From contig OX155967.1 in the NCBI GenBank assembly GCA_944548615.1, positions 18,794,067 to 18,858,066 of the forward strand: a DNA stretch of 64,000 nucleotides. The letters are read 5' to 3'. Each line of letters starts with the position of its first letter. Position 1 is the first letter of the stretch. The notes beneath the pieces are model-generated. The model made no database searches, was not told the origin of the DNA, and was given only the letters and a program-made list of their open reading frames with translations. Below are positions 12,010 to 23,698 of the stretch, piece by piece. The DNA is from Micropterix aruncella (Eukaryota; Arthropoda; Insecta; Lepidoptera; Micropterigidae). A program made the position numbers and the translations under genes.

Positions 12010-13330
12010 TTATTAGCCGACTAACCGAAAAAGGAGGAGGTTATCAATTCGGTTGTATCTTTTTTTAACGCGCTTTTATTAGGTCGACCTGTATGTAACT
12101 AACTATGTAATGGAATCTAAGGTAACTAATTTAACCATCTTCCAAGGATCGTAGCGTCATGAAAATTGGCAGCTGTATGTAGTTCTGATGACAATACAAT
12201 AATATGGTACTGTCGAACTGATCTGATGATGGAGTCGGAAGATATGAACTGGAACTTCATGATGGAACATCGTATCACAGCTGTGTTTGGACTTGTTAGA
12301 AAAGCCATGGAATGAACTTTGAGCACGATTAGGTTTCAAGGTCGGATGATGAAGCTGGAGGATAGGCACTGGCATTCCATGATGGATTATCGTATCATAG
12401 CCGTGTGTATGTGAATAACGTATCATAGCCCAAAAGCGTGTTTTTTTTAAACTATTAATTTATTTATGTTTGTTACCTCAGAATTCTGCCATTTATGAAC
12501 CGATTTGAAAAATTCTATTTTTATTCGAAAGAATAACATTACAGATTGGTCCCATTTTATCAAAATTCTGTTCTGATTATGGGATCTGCATTACATTACA
12601 TTTTCGTCGTGTCCAATTGACGGCTAAAGGCCGCTCTTGGACGTGTCAAAATAATTGGGTTAGGTAGTCAGTCTCGTTACTACTCTTTACTGAACATACA
12701 TAGGTAGTCAATAATTAACTACTACATAGATAGTCAAAATATAAATAAAAATAATAAAAATAGAAGCCTAATATTTGAAGTAGTTAGTAATTCGAAAAGA
12801 TACGTAGTAAAATTATTCATCGTAATATTCAAATTGTCAGTAAAATGTTAGATAATCAAATTAAATCTACGTTATGCATTTTAAACTAAAAGTACAGATA
12901 TAAGACCATATAAAATAATCAGATAATAAGGCTCTACTTTTTTAAGTAATTTAGATGGGCACAATATATCCATGAGGAATTGAGGGAACTCCTCTAATAT
13001 TATATATGAAATTGAAAATGTACATGTTTGTTCAATTCCGATGACAATTCAATTATTTTTATGGTAAGCATGACCTGATTCTACACCATGGATTGGCTCC
13101 CGACGAAGGGACTCCTCAACGGTCTACAGCACAGACCCCTAATTTTGTATACTCATTCAATTATGATAGCCCATTTTAAGTTTTATCATGACATGGCTGC
13201 TGCACCCAGGATTGGCTTCCGACGAGGGAACTCCTCAACGGTCAACAGCACATACATGAAATTTTGTAGACGCATTCAATTATGATAGCCCGTTGTAAGT
13301 ATCATCATGACATGGCTGCTGCACATCTTT
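12010..13330 (+). mobile_element. Minisatellite-core element, copy 1 (with nested insertion)
   Basis: Head: GGAGGAGGTTATCAATTCGG then TTTGTTACCTCAGAATTCTG and GATTGGTCCCATTTTATC. Core: two units of about 119 bp (starting 13093 and 13212) with TTGGCTCCCGACGA, ACTCCTCAACGGTC and CATGACATGGCTGCTGCACC. The head is interrupted by a 376-bp inverted-repeat element (12067-12442); the 41.9-kb copy shows the uninterrupted order. About 400 bp of A/T-rich sequence between head and core (12600-12960) is absent from that copy. Confidence 0.65.
12067..12442 (+). mobile_element. 376-bp TIR element (MITE-like), copy 1
   Basis: The ends are AACGCGCTTTT and, as reverse complement, AACACGCTTTT. The interior holds two related units of about 112 bp (GATGATGGAGTCGGAAG and GATGATGAAGCTGGAGG starts). 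A near-identical copy lies inverted at 62897-63268, and the interior is expanded at 56159-56670. No coding capacity. Confidence 0.75.
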
Positions 13331-13785
13331 TTGTAAAAAAATGTCTATTATTTATATTCAGTTTTCCATTTCTTCTGTTTGCGACGATAATTTATATTGT
13401 GAGAAATTATTAAATTACTTAAAGTATGAATGATCTTACCAGAATGGCTCTTGCTGTTAGATAGTTAAATTAACTCACCTGTAACAAAGAAAAGAAAATA
13501 TTCAGAAAAGATTATTACATTTAATCGTTAAAAAAAATGTATGTCGAGGATAGAGCAGCTATAACTAGTGATTGTTGTTAATTTTTCGTTGTATTGATCG
13601 ATAAATGACATGATTCCTGTTTATTGTTAAAATTGCAAAAATGGAAGAAATGGGAGGGCAGGGCGTTTGGTTATAGAGGCTTTCGGATTTGAAACTGGAC
13701 AAGTAGCTTAGGATCCAGAATTACACATATTATATAGTTCAACATTAAGCAAACGAAGCCCCAGGTAAAATAACTGATGTCTCAA
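13331..13785. other. No recognised feature
   Basis: A/T-rich flank. The last 14 bases (13772-13785, AACTGATGTCTCAA) are one copy of the target duplication of the element that follows. Confidence 0.5.
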
Positions 13786-14395
13786 ATAGAGTTGTCAACT
13801 ACAACGGCCAAACCCGTCACCTGTGGACTTTTTAGCGATTTTTCGTGAAGTGAGCGCATCTCCCGTGAAGTGAGCGCAGAAGACTTGGACAAATCAGTCC
13901 AGCGTCAAGCTCCGCCACATGTCCGTAAAAGGCCAACGCCTTATCCGCGAGATAACCAGGTATGTTACCCAGCGGGCTTACTCACGCCCTTACTTTCAAT
14001 TGCGACCAGATTACTCCGGTCTCTCGATTGGCTACAAGTTCGAGGTCGCTTGCGCGGTCCTCTACCTTACGACCACGGCATTCTTTGCCCGGCTGTTCAC
14101 CCAGGATCAGGTAGCCGATTGTCGTTTCTAGAGCAGTCGCCGTAAGGTCCGCAACCACCCCCGCTCTATAGGAAACAGTACTGCTTCCAGACTCCTCCGA
14201 CTGTTAGTCAAAGTGCATAATGGATTGGCTTAAGCCGCACGATGCGCAAACCGTCCAGGAGCGCCAGAAGGTTGACTTCTAGGGGCTCGCACTTCATGCG
14301 TGGAGGCCGCCGGATGGGTGTTGACCCGTGAGTGTGACGAACCCTGAACAGAATGAGTCTTCGTGGCCAACTCAGCAAGTGCCCATTAGCTCCCA
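13786..14395 (+). mobile_element. Noncoding GTTGTC-family retroposon with 14-bp target duplication
   Basis: A 610-bp element that starts ATAGAGTTGTCAACTACAAC and ends CATTAGCTCCCA. AACTGATGTCTCAA occurs on both sides (13772-13785 and 14396-14409), fixing the boundaries. Duplications of this length are typical of target-primed reverse transcription (SINEs, LINEs), yet there is no A tail, no open frame of note and no clear RNA polymerase III boxes (GAGTTCGAGGTC is only a weak B-box lookalike at 14038). It may be a SINE mobilised by a tail-independent LINE, or the untranslated end of a larger element. Class unknown. Confidence 0.85.
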
Positions 14396-14648
14396 AACTG
14401 ATGTCTCAATAATACATAACACTAATCTACCTAAAGTAGGTACTAATTGCATACAATTACCATTGCACAAAAGTAGTCCATGTTTGATACCCCGCCAGTC
14501 ATTTCGGTCGCCATACGAGATATTTAGAATTTCTATACGGTCAAATGCTTTGGGGTCGATCGATCGATAGTATTCTCGTATTTATCAATAGCGGGTTCTG
14601 GCGCGATTTAATAACAAATAGAGGGTGTTTCATGTTGTGAATTTGTTT

Positions 14649-14812
14649 CCTAACCTAACCTAACCTTTATAAAACTATAAGCTGCGTAATTGAGGTCCTA
14701 GTGACAACAATATGACCATAAGCTGTATACGGGTGGGTCTTGTAACCATTATACAGCCTTTGGTGGAGTAAGGGTAATATAGTAGTTTTTGTTTTTTGGT
14801 TTTATAAAGGTT
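14649..14812. repeat. Telomere-like CCTAA triplet beside a short inverted repeat
   Basis: Three and a half CCTAA units (14649-14666) run into AACCTTTATAAAAC (14662-14675), which is repeated exactly in inverse at 14799-14812. The 151-bp interval may be a small MITE. The CCTAA units match the insect TTAGG telomere repeat but are too short to call telomeric. Confidence 0.45.
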
Positions 14813-15029
14813 ATTTATTTGACTACTATACAGCTGTTAGTTATAAAATGGTTATAAATTAGTATGCTTTATAGCGACTATACCTACCACCCGTATTCGA
14901 CTAAAAGGCTTTATACGACATATATGACCAAATTGCTTTAAATGCCACTTTTACATACCTGAGAGTTAATATGAACGCCTTTACACGACTTTTAATGAGC
15001 TTAAAGCTATATTCGGCAATTCTTATATG

Positions 15030-15240
15030 GCTTTGTGCTTGTTGGGAAATTTCAATCGGATGAAGCGTTTGGCCGCTATCGTGGAGGAATACTCTCAGAC
15101 ACACAGACATACTTCAATCTGGAAATGGTCTTAATTGTCTCGGGGGGCTCAAAATGGATATTTCCGTCTTGATCTCCGCGCGTTCACAATACTTTCCCTC
15201 CTGGTCGATTGATAGGCCGGAAAAGTAAAATATAGGCAAA
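15030..15240 (+). repeat. GTGGAGGAATAC repeat family, copy 2
   Basis: Shares GGAAATTTCA, AGCGTTTGG, GCTATCGTGGAGGAATAC, CACAGACATAC, AATCTGGAAATGGTCTTAAT, GGGGGGCTCAAAATGGA and TCCTGGTCGATTGAT with 36545-36965. It lacks the upstream third of that copy. Confidence 0.65.
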
Positions 15241-15879
15241 TTTTGGAAGGTCAGCAATAACAAAAAGGCTCTGATAAAACTCTCGCATAGCTCTTTTCCT
15301 GGATTTTTTTTAATTTTATTTCTCTGAAAATTTAATAAAAGAATTTATTCTTCGAGCTGTCTTGATGACGTGTTATTTGCAGTGGTTTCTTTAGCCATTC
15401 AGCATTGTTACGGTTTTCCGCGTGGTATATAAAACGTTCAGAATTCACATTGGCGAAAGTTACTAATTCTACTTCTGTAATACCCAAGATCCCAAACCGC
15501 ACTAAATGCCATTAGTCAGCGAACAGCCCAAGAGGCAATTCTGTAATCCGATTATTCTAATGAGGTCTTTTTATAGGAAGAAAGTCGCCCATAATTACTT
15601 AATACCGATTTAAATTACCATTTACCGCGAAAACCCCTGTATAGTATAATAGCAATTGCAAAACTCTCGATGTCGGAATCGGACAAAAATATAGGTTCAA
15701 CGATTAACGAGCTTCGACGCTTAAAATCCGTTATGTAAGCGAGCGGTTTGGATGTTATACAACTACGGAGCAGTGATGTCCATACGATTTAAAAAAAAAT
15801 TGTAATCGCATGCGATTATTATTATTTTTTAATTTATTATTTGTAGCCATTATATTTATATTATAATTTATAATTAACC
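15241..15879. other. No recognised feature
   Basis: Unique-looking sequence. Only short frames without signatures. Confidence 0.35.
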
Positions 15880-16080
15880 TGATTGCCAAGGGCTTATCAA
15901 CTACATCTTATAATTTATATGCTGATGACCTCCAAATTTATCTCTAAGCCAGACCTGATGACCTGTCTTCTGCCGTGTCCACTATGAATTCAAATGTAAA
16001 ACACATCAGGTTGTGCCAAAAAACATGGCATAATCATAAATCCGATCATATTGCAAGCGATTGTGATTAGTGGCCAGAAA
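15880..16080 (+). pseudogene. LINE reverse transcriptase fragment (YADD region)
   Basis: One frame encodes SYNLYADDLQIYL, a stop, then ARPDDLSSAVSTMNSNVKHI. YADD is the catalytic motif of LINE reverse transcriptase and the following block is its usual downstream helix. A frameshift then continues as KHGIIINP and AIVISGQKL. Stop plus frameshift make it a relic. It is probably the same clade as 20430-20780, but the two overlap in domain position and so are separate copies. Confidence 0.7.
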
Positions 16081-16909
16081 CTGTAAAGAAAATTTTTACT
16101 ACTACTACCTTTTCCTTTATCTGCGAGATATGATTTTATAATCTATTTCTCGATATGTTATGTTACGATGCTTTCAATGTCTATTGGCCCACCACATTGG
16201 GACGGCATATGTCAGAGAAGATTTTACTATATCTATTTCAATATGTTACCACCATACAACGACAGTGATAATATTACCTTCAAGAGGATAGGCTTCCAAT
16301 ACCTTGCCTAATAATTTCCCTCCTTGTATTTACTTCCTCAATGAAACAAATCTTCTCCAATTAATAATCCATATATTAAACCAAAATGCATATTTAAACA
16401 ATTAAAATTATAACTTTTTCTATTTTAGTTTAAGTACTATTATTGTGAATTATATTTATAATAATGAGCGCCTAATTCACCACAAAATATTTACAATTTA
16501 TTCTTTGAGTTATTTTCGATCGATTATTTGTCGATGACAACAATGGCTGCGTTCAGTCGATTGTTAATAAAATAATATTAATAATGATAATGCATGAGTT
16601 TAAATCTCCGCCGTGAAATTCGACAATTAGATTCTAATCCTTTATTTATTTAAATGTGTTCAATGTCAATTTATATTGAAACATGAATCGTAATGTTTAC
16701 ATACAACAATAAAATTACTTATAAACTAACACACTGTCAACTAGTCGATGGCGTTCCAGTGATATAATGAATTTAAATGACCGCAGTCGCTAATGCCCGA
16801 TATAAACTACGACCTGGTTACCATTCAGTCCACTGAATGTCCATATGGTTTTCGTTCTATTATTTCTATTAATACTATTCCCTCCCCGTTATCCTGAATT
16901 AGGCTGGAA
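16081..16909. other. No recognised feature
   Basis: A/T-rich DNA. No supported gene or element end. Confidence 0.35.
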
Positions 16910-17240
16910 TTAAAATAAATTAAAATAATTGTAATCAGGACGCCGCGGATAATAACCTTTGGCACGATAGCAATCGTCAACCTTTTGCTTTGAATAAAAT
17001 ATAATAAATTAAATTCGTTTAATTAAAAATAAAATAAATTGAATTAGTTTTGAATCAAAATAAAATAAATTAATTAAATTCGTTTAATCAATAATAAAAT
17101 AAAATAAAATAAATTCGTTTAGATAAAATTAAAATAAATTAAATTTATTTTGAATCAAAATAACAAAAAAAAAATAAAATAAATAAATTAAATTTATTTT
17201 AAAATTAAAATAAAATAAATTAAATACGACAAATAAATTA
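16910..17240. repeat. A/T-rich degenerate repeat
   Basis: Repeated AATAAAATAAATT and AAATTCGTTTAAT phrases with TTTTGAATCAAAATAA at 17049-17062 and 17148-17162. It behaves as a degenerate tandem low-complexity block directly upstream of the retropepsin remnant. Confidence 0.7.
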
Positions 17241-17341
17241 AGAATAGACATAGACATCATAATGTCTCAAACAGCTTCGTCATCGAAAAAACGAAGGCTG
17301 GAGAGAGATACATCTCGAATAAAATACGAATAGAGAACTCG

Positions 17342-17611
17342 ATGGCTGGGAGGGGGTCGTCGGTTCGCATTTTTAATAATACCCTAAATAGTAATGATAT
17401 GGATCAGAGACCTTATATTTATGTAAGGATAAATAATTTTAAATTAAAAGCATTAGTAGATACAGGATCTTCTGTTAATATAATAGGGAGAAAATATATA
17501 ACATTATTTCAGGGTTGTGCGTTTGATAACAAATGCAATAATATACAATTGATGTCGGCGGATGGTACGATACAGAATTATAGGAGAATTGGATATAGAT
17601 ACCAAATATGA
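17342..17611 (+). pseudogene. Retropepsin (aspartic protease) fragment of an LTR retrotransposon
   Basis: The 89-residue frame contains PYIYVRINNFKLKALVDTGS then SVNIIG, the D-T/S-G active-site loop and flap region order of retroviral-type proteases, and a later QLMSADG. The Ty3/Gypsy superfamily is the likeliest source. A short lysine/arginine-rich frame (17262-17333, SSSKKRRLERD) precedes it. No Gag zinc knuckle, RT or LTR is nearby, so it is an isolated remnant. The start codon shown is arbitrary. Confidence 0.65.
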
Positions 17612-20429
17612 GAACATTTGTCGACGTTTAAAATACATACTTAGTAAATACATACTTAAAATACTTACTTATATATAAAATCGGAAGGTAAAGCCATAGG
17701 GCGATGCCACATAAAAGATATGGTTAAAAATTAGTAAGGGGTGATTAAAGAACCTTACGATTCTATCGGTTGAGTGATTAGTTGTAGAAGCTCAATAAAT
17801 TATGGGGAGTATAAAAAAAAAACTCACGGTTTTGTTGATGGTATGTTTTGTGGTTGTCATAGCATTATAATATTATTATATTGGCTGTCATGGCGGTTAT
17901 TATTATTTTATTGAGAGAATAACCAGCAGATTATTTTGAATATCAGAGTTATTGATTGTAGCGGGGTGTGTGTTCTTGTGTATGTATTGTATTATTATAC
18001 TAAGATAATAAATTATTTTAACACGATATATCAAACATAGGATTTCATCATTTTTCAAGTTATAAATTACATTACAGATAATATCATTTTCCTGTTCCTT
18101 ACTAGTAATAGATACCATCCTATCCATCATCCTATCACCATTCCTATCCTACCATTCTATCATACACTACCTATCCTATCACATTCCTTATTTCTATTCC
18201 ATTACCAAAGTCTTAATAGCAACAAATCATTAATGCCATACACAAAAGCAGTATACAATAAATCAGAAATATTTTTAATTACAATACATATTAGCTTACA
18301 CATTTAGTTGATCCCCATCGATCAGTCAAAACAAAAAAAAACCTTAACATAATCTACAATTTTCCTTATCTTTAATTTTATTCTAACATTCAGTATAATT
18401 CGAATGTTTCCTTAACTAGTTTCCAAATTAAAAGCACATTTATATAATGGCTGATGTCTAAATCATGGAGTTAGCAAAGGCTAACTCTCTTCCAAATTAA
18501 ATAATAGTCTGACTAGAGGTTTACCTCGTAGAACTATCAACGACTATTCATATCAATCGATGTTAAATGCCTCATTTTTAGTTAACGTGCAAATATGTAG
18601 AAATCACGCATTTACGTTACTACTACTTATCATTTCTAATAATTCTCAACAAACCCCACAAACTCTAATATTTATAACCCCAAAAAATATACAACAATGA
18701 CAATATTGGTTGCTAGCTTCGGCCCAAATAATTAATAACGCCAGCTTCGGCAAATAAACTTACATATTTTTAGTACATCTTTGCCGACAATGACTCTCGG
18801 CTATACTTCCCGTATTTACAGCTGCATTCACATTATGCACTTATAACTAATGTCAATTTCTTCGATGCGTGTCGCCTTTCTAGAAATCTGCCATCACCAA
18901 GAAGAATGTCTCTTTAGAAACCCCAGCCGCTTACTATCGTACTGCAATTTTCAAGCCGTTACTGCATTCTCATCAATGTTTTTCCCTTATTTCGACGCTA
19001 ATTTATACACCTCCGAAGGACGTTCGCAATGTTGTGATCTCAATCTGACGTTTCAGTTTGATTCGTTCGCCATCTTTGATATAATTTTCGTATTTCAACC
19101 CGACGAAATCTCGTACTTCTATTTTATATGAAATGTTGGATTTTTTTTTACATGCCAACTCGCGTAGCTCTCTCGATTCACATTTTTAGCACTGGATTTT
19201 CAATTATTTGTTCGTTTTTAGTGTCTTTGTAAAAAGCGCCTCAATGACGAGTGCGATAAAGCGTTTCTGTGATATACGATCTGTACACTTTATACTAATT
19301 TAAATGAACTGGGCACTAAGATGCTTCACAGCATCTCAGTGCCCTTATTTTAAACTGTTTATTCTCACATCTGAGCCCCAAGATATACTTTTCTTTCCCA
19401 AACTTTCGCAGCTTTAGAGCGTGCAACTAAAATTTCTTAATGGATGCCGGAAGCAACACGTCCATCCCTTTTATAACACCCCTATCGATATATCCTTTTT
19501 TTAGTAATTTAACCCACAACTATTGACTAATCAATCACAAAACGATCTGATTTATCTATTTTTTCGTTAAATAACGCTCTGCCACATTGGTAACAAGAGA
19601 ATTTCTTATCGATAATTCGTGCTTCTAATTCTATATATGATTTTAAGTATTTATTTTACGTATTATGAGAAATTGATGTTTCATATTCGGCGGGAAATCA
19701 TCATACTTTGACTTAACCTTGCCGCCTTTCTTGCGCGTCGTTTCCGCTTTCACATTTGAAAGCGAAATAATATAACTATTTTATTTCAATTTTATTTATT
19801 GATAGTATTTTTATCTAGTAATTCCTCTATTTTAATTAAGTGTTTCTAAATTTCCTCATTTTAACTATTAAATTTTATTTTGACTGGCAATTATTTGGTG
19901 AAAAATTCTTTGGACATCATTGATTCGGCTTTCTTCCATCGATGTCGATTATGTTTTCCAATTTCTCCTAATAATAAATTAAATGTTCTTCAAATGACTT
20001 TATCAATATTGCTATTAATTCTCCCATAATTCCTACTATTTAATGAACCCCTTTTTATATTTCTTTGAAAAACCAATCGGTCGACTTTTTTAAGACCATA
20101 AACATGCTTCTATTGTCTATTTGTCAATTATTGATATTTACGTCGATTTTTCGTAAAAATCTCAAAATATGCTAATTTCTTGCCAAATATTCCTGATTGT
20201 CTATATTTAAACCCCTAATGATGTCCTTAACTCTCAAAAACTACTCAAACCCTTTTATTTATGTGACTCTGGCACTGCGCTCTATAGTTTAGCAACGGCC
20301 CTTCTTTCATCTGTCAGTTTTTAGTTCCTAATTAAATCGCTAGATGTCACTATGATCTTTTTCAAGTACAATTTAATTTTAAAATTTGATTAATCTATTT
20401 TCGGTTAGCTTAGAGCTGCTAAGCGATCA
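17612..20429. other. Long stretch without recognised gene
   Basis: About 2.8 kb of A/T-rich sequence with no supported coding region. It includes a CTATCC/ATTCC-rich patch (18110-18200) and a strong 34-nt palindrome at 19311-19344. Confidence 0.4.
19311..19344. other. 34-nt near-perfect hairpin
   Basis: Arms GGGCACTAAGATGCT and AGCATCTCAGTGCCC pair over 15 positions with one mismatch around the loop TCAC. No neighbouring gene suggests a role. Confidence 0.85.
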
Positions 20430-20780
20430 TGTGATGATTTTCAGATCATTACAAAACTCATGTCTACTACTAACAAAATTTCAATACTACCCCTCAAAAT
20501 AAACAGTAATATTATTGAGTATTCCAAAACTGTGAAGAATCTTGGGATAGTCATAGACGATTTTTTTTCTTGGCAGGCACACACCAACCAAATTAGTCGT
20601 CAAAATAGTCATTTTTAATCGCTTTCATAGCCTTCGAAGGTTACAGATATTCCTTGCAGCAACAACCAAACAAACTATAGTAAGGACACTGCTACTTCCA
20701 ATCCTATACTATGCTTTAAATTTTATGGTGTAATATGGAGCAATTTCTCACACTTGGACCTGGATTTATCACAAACTTAA
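20430..20780 (+). pseudogene. LINE reverse transcriptase C-terminal fragment
   Basis: The frame reads KINSNIIEYSKTVKNLGIVI then DDFFSWQAHTNQISRQ, the NLG(I/V)xxD...W..H.xxI block that follows the RT catalytic core in CR1/Jockey-group LINEs. A frameshift follows (SLRRLQIFLAATTKQTIVRT, then LLLPILYYAL), corresponding to the downstream thumb region. It is degraded and incomplete. Confidence 0.7.
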
Positions 20781-21034
20781 CATAAAACCATTTTCCTTAT
20801 TACTGGATAACTAAAGTCAGTCGGTGTAATTTATCATATATCCGTGATGCTGTAAATATTTAATATCGTTGTCAGTCGTAGGCCTAAACCGAGATAATTT
20901 ATAGCTTATTTTTATAGAATTTTTTCACATAGAATAATTTTCCGTAATTAAAAATCCCATATTTCCCAAAAAAAAGAGAAATAAAATTCTCTTTGCAAAA
21001 GCACTGTGTGCAGTATGTGCTTGCAGTATGTGTG

Positions 21035-21170
21035 TTTGCGGTATGTGATTGTAACATTTGTGTATGTGTGTTGTTATAGCATTCGATCAGCAGAATTGAG
21101 AATACAATTCCATTAATTTTATTCCAACAAAAATAGTGACCCAGTCGGGAATCGAATCGTAAGGTATGAT
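21035..21170 (-). mobile_element. Truncated tRNA-derived SINE
   Basis: On the minus strand it starts in the B-box region (GATTCGATTCCCGACTGGGT), then the family body (AATGGAATTGTATTCTCAAT, GATCGAATGCTATAACA, CACACATACAC). The A-box half is missing. Same family as 3436-3721. Confidence 0.75.
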
Positions 21171-21315
21171 TTTTTCAAATATTTTTTTATTTGTTGTTTG
21201 GGGTATTTCTAAGATTTTTATGAACCTTGCAATACTGCGACCATTGCTGATCTATTGTGTTCGCCACCTAGTATAGTTCTGCGCTAAGCCTCGTGTTATT
21301 TTAAAACCGCAACAG

Positions 21316-21940
21316 GCTTTTGGCGCAGACTGTTTTACCTCCTCAGGTTGGAGGTAGTGACCACCCACGTGGGTGGTATCTTTTACGCATCAGCGAGCCA
21401 CACTCGCACATTAGGTGTAGGGGAGTTTCCTCTGCCTCTTGTCAGAACCTGCACATTTTCGTGTCCCGGAGCTTGAGGTTGTACATGTGTTTGTCAGGTC
21501 ACAATGCCCCGTGAGCACCCTCACCAGTATGCGTAGATTGTTACTATTTAGCGATAAGGCTTCACTGGAAGTCTTACGGTCGTAAGCATTTTTTAATTAG
21601 AGCTTTGGAATGATTCAAACCTGGAGCTTTGGTCCAGTGGTTGTCGGATTGTTCTAAACATATTTTTTTGAGCATTATGTTTGCAAGGCTTTTTGGTACG
21701 CCACAGCAAGGTTCAGGGCCGTATAACCTTCCCTTCGCTCCCGTCTTTGCAAGTTCGTCGGCTTTTTATTTCCCTCGATTCCTATGGCCGGAAACCCATC
21801 TTAGAATTACCCTGTTCTTTTCGACCAGGGAATTCAGTAGTGATACGCAGTTTTTCACCAACGTTGAATTATTGGTATTCGAGGCTAGTGCCATAAGAGC
21901 TGCCTTGCTATCCTAGTGGATATAGCACTCATATAAGCAT
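21316..21940 (-). pseudogene. LINE ORF2 remnant: RNase H domain and zinc knuckle
   Basis: On the minus strand, KAALMALASNTNNSTLVKNC, LLNSLVEKNRVILRWVSGH and NRGNKKADELANKGA form the latter half of an RNase H domain (the catalytic His in VSGH, then N..AD). Further on, MYNLKLRDTKMCRF and PLHLMCEC give a C-x2-C..H-x4-C knuckle interrupted by a stop. LINEs of the R1, I and LOA type have this domain order. Frameshifts are present between and within the domains. Confidence 0.75.
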
Positions 21941-22947
21941 TCATTTAAAAAAAATCGAAGCTAATCCCTCGATATGGAACCAATTTATAATTTAGACCCA
22001 AAAAAGTTACCTATTCAGGCTTTAAACTGATTTCAAAAACTTCCAGGTGCGATTACTCCTACAATATAAGCAGGGAGTGTGTTTTATTGCATTTTAATTT
22101 TGTTGAGTGGTCATTTCTCTAGCGACTCGCTTAGCCACATTTTTTATTTAGGCCCTAAATAATTTAAAATCAATTAAAACGGGAGAGTGCTCTGAGAGTT
22201 ACGCTAAATATGCTTTACCATGAATACCCTTATACCACCCGCAAACACAGTTTTACTCTGTCAGCGCTGCGATCGACTGTATAGTTTGCGCCCGCTCGTC
22301 GGCGTGTACGCACGTGGACTCTGTGCCTGACGCTTCATCACCGCTGGATTTTATTGGTCACACCCTACAGCTGTGACCCCGCCTATTTCTTGGTGGGTAC
22401 GCCCATTTCATATATTTTTCTCAGGTCTTATTTCGCTTTAATAATGTAGGATCAGGCGGACTAACCACTACGCCACTATTAATTATGCCTGATATTCTCT
22501 ATGCCTGATGATCTAGTTTTCCGGTACTGCAGCCCTTCTTCTCCCTTCTGCAGTTCATCATGGATGTTGACAAGGTGTTTAGAAATTCACCACTTGTTTT
22601 ATGGTTGTTGAAAGAAAACCGAAATAAACCACCGTACGTACGATGATTTTTCATACGTTGCACCTCACTCAGTATCGGCACGCGTACTTGGCTCGAGGAA
22701 TCAATTGGTCGATTTTGAAGGTTAAAACTGATTTTAATTTCTCCGAGAGTATTAATTCGACTTGAAGTTGCATATAGTAAGTTGCGTAACGGACAATAAT
22801 CACGATAAGTTTCCTTCCGCTTGGGAAACACGATGTCAATTAAAATATTATTAGTATTATTATTTAACGAAATTTCCGGTCAATCGAAAGAGAATTAATC
22901 ACAGATAATGTGTGCATTTGATTATATAGGAGCTTTTATTATAATAA
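21941..22947. other. No recognised feature
   Basis: Mixed-composition DNA, including a CpG-bearing patch (22260-22400, with an ATTGG box). Position 22947 is the A of the Helitron target. Confidence 0.35.
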
Positions 22948-23698
22948 TCTAAACTAATATTATAAAGAGGTAAAGTTTGTGAGGTTGTAGGAAGTAATCT
23001 CTAGATCTACTGAACCGATTTTGAAGATTCTTTCACCAATAGAAAGCCACGTTATTTGTGAGTGTCATAGACTATATATTAATCTGAAAAATGAAAAGAC
23101 TTTTTCGTGGTAGTCGGATTTGCAAAGTCGGATAAAAAACGGTCGAACGAAAACTTTTCTAAGTAACGCTGCCTTAACGATAAGAGATACCTATGTATAT
23201 GATTAAGTTCTATAGAACAGTTGTAGAGCTTGATAATGCCTACAAAAAAGTCAGGGACAGCATATGTCTAACTTTTATAATTAAGTCACAAAAAGTAGTT
23301 TTTTTATACTAAAAAAATAATTTAAATCGTTAGGTCATGTTTATTGGTCATATTATCAACAATTTATGAATTCTTATCAAAATAGGTAAATTTATCGTCT
23401 CAAGTGTTTAAAGCAAAAGACTTTTCCGTTTTACTGCATTTAATTTCCCTTTTACTGCATAAATGGTTAAAGAGATAATACACTCACAAATAAGACACTC
23501 ACAAGAAGACACTCATAAATAACGGTAATATAGTCAAATTGGCATGCAAATACATACATGCATATGCAGTTAAAATATAACCCTTCTTTTGGCAGTCAGG
23601 AAATAAATCATAGCACTCAGTACTAACCGAACCACACTCATAATTTCATCACAAGTAAAAATGTTTACCGCCCAACGAAGTGGGCACGGGTCAGCTAG
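22948..23698 (+). mobile_element. Helitron, nonautonomous, family H1 copy A
   Basis: Begins A|TCTAAACTAATATTATAAAG and ends with the hairpin GCCCAACGAAGTGGGC, ACGGGTCAG and CTAG|T. That is the full Helitron signature: TC start, CTAG end, subterminal 3' hairpin, insertion between A and T, no duplication. The interior holds CTACTGAACCGATTTTGAAG, TTTTTCGTGGTAGTCGGATT and GTAAAACTTTTTACTT-like blocks shared with 48785-50123 and 54624-55224. No Rep/helicase remains, so movement would need an autonomous partner. Confidence 0.92.

Noticed and set aside
13870..14145. Protein-coding frames within the noncoding retroposon family
   Set aside because: The frames are short and not conserved between copies, while stem-forming blocks are conserved.
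14649..14666. Interstitial telomere
   Set aside because: Only three and a half CCTAA units, too short to be a telomeric array.
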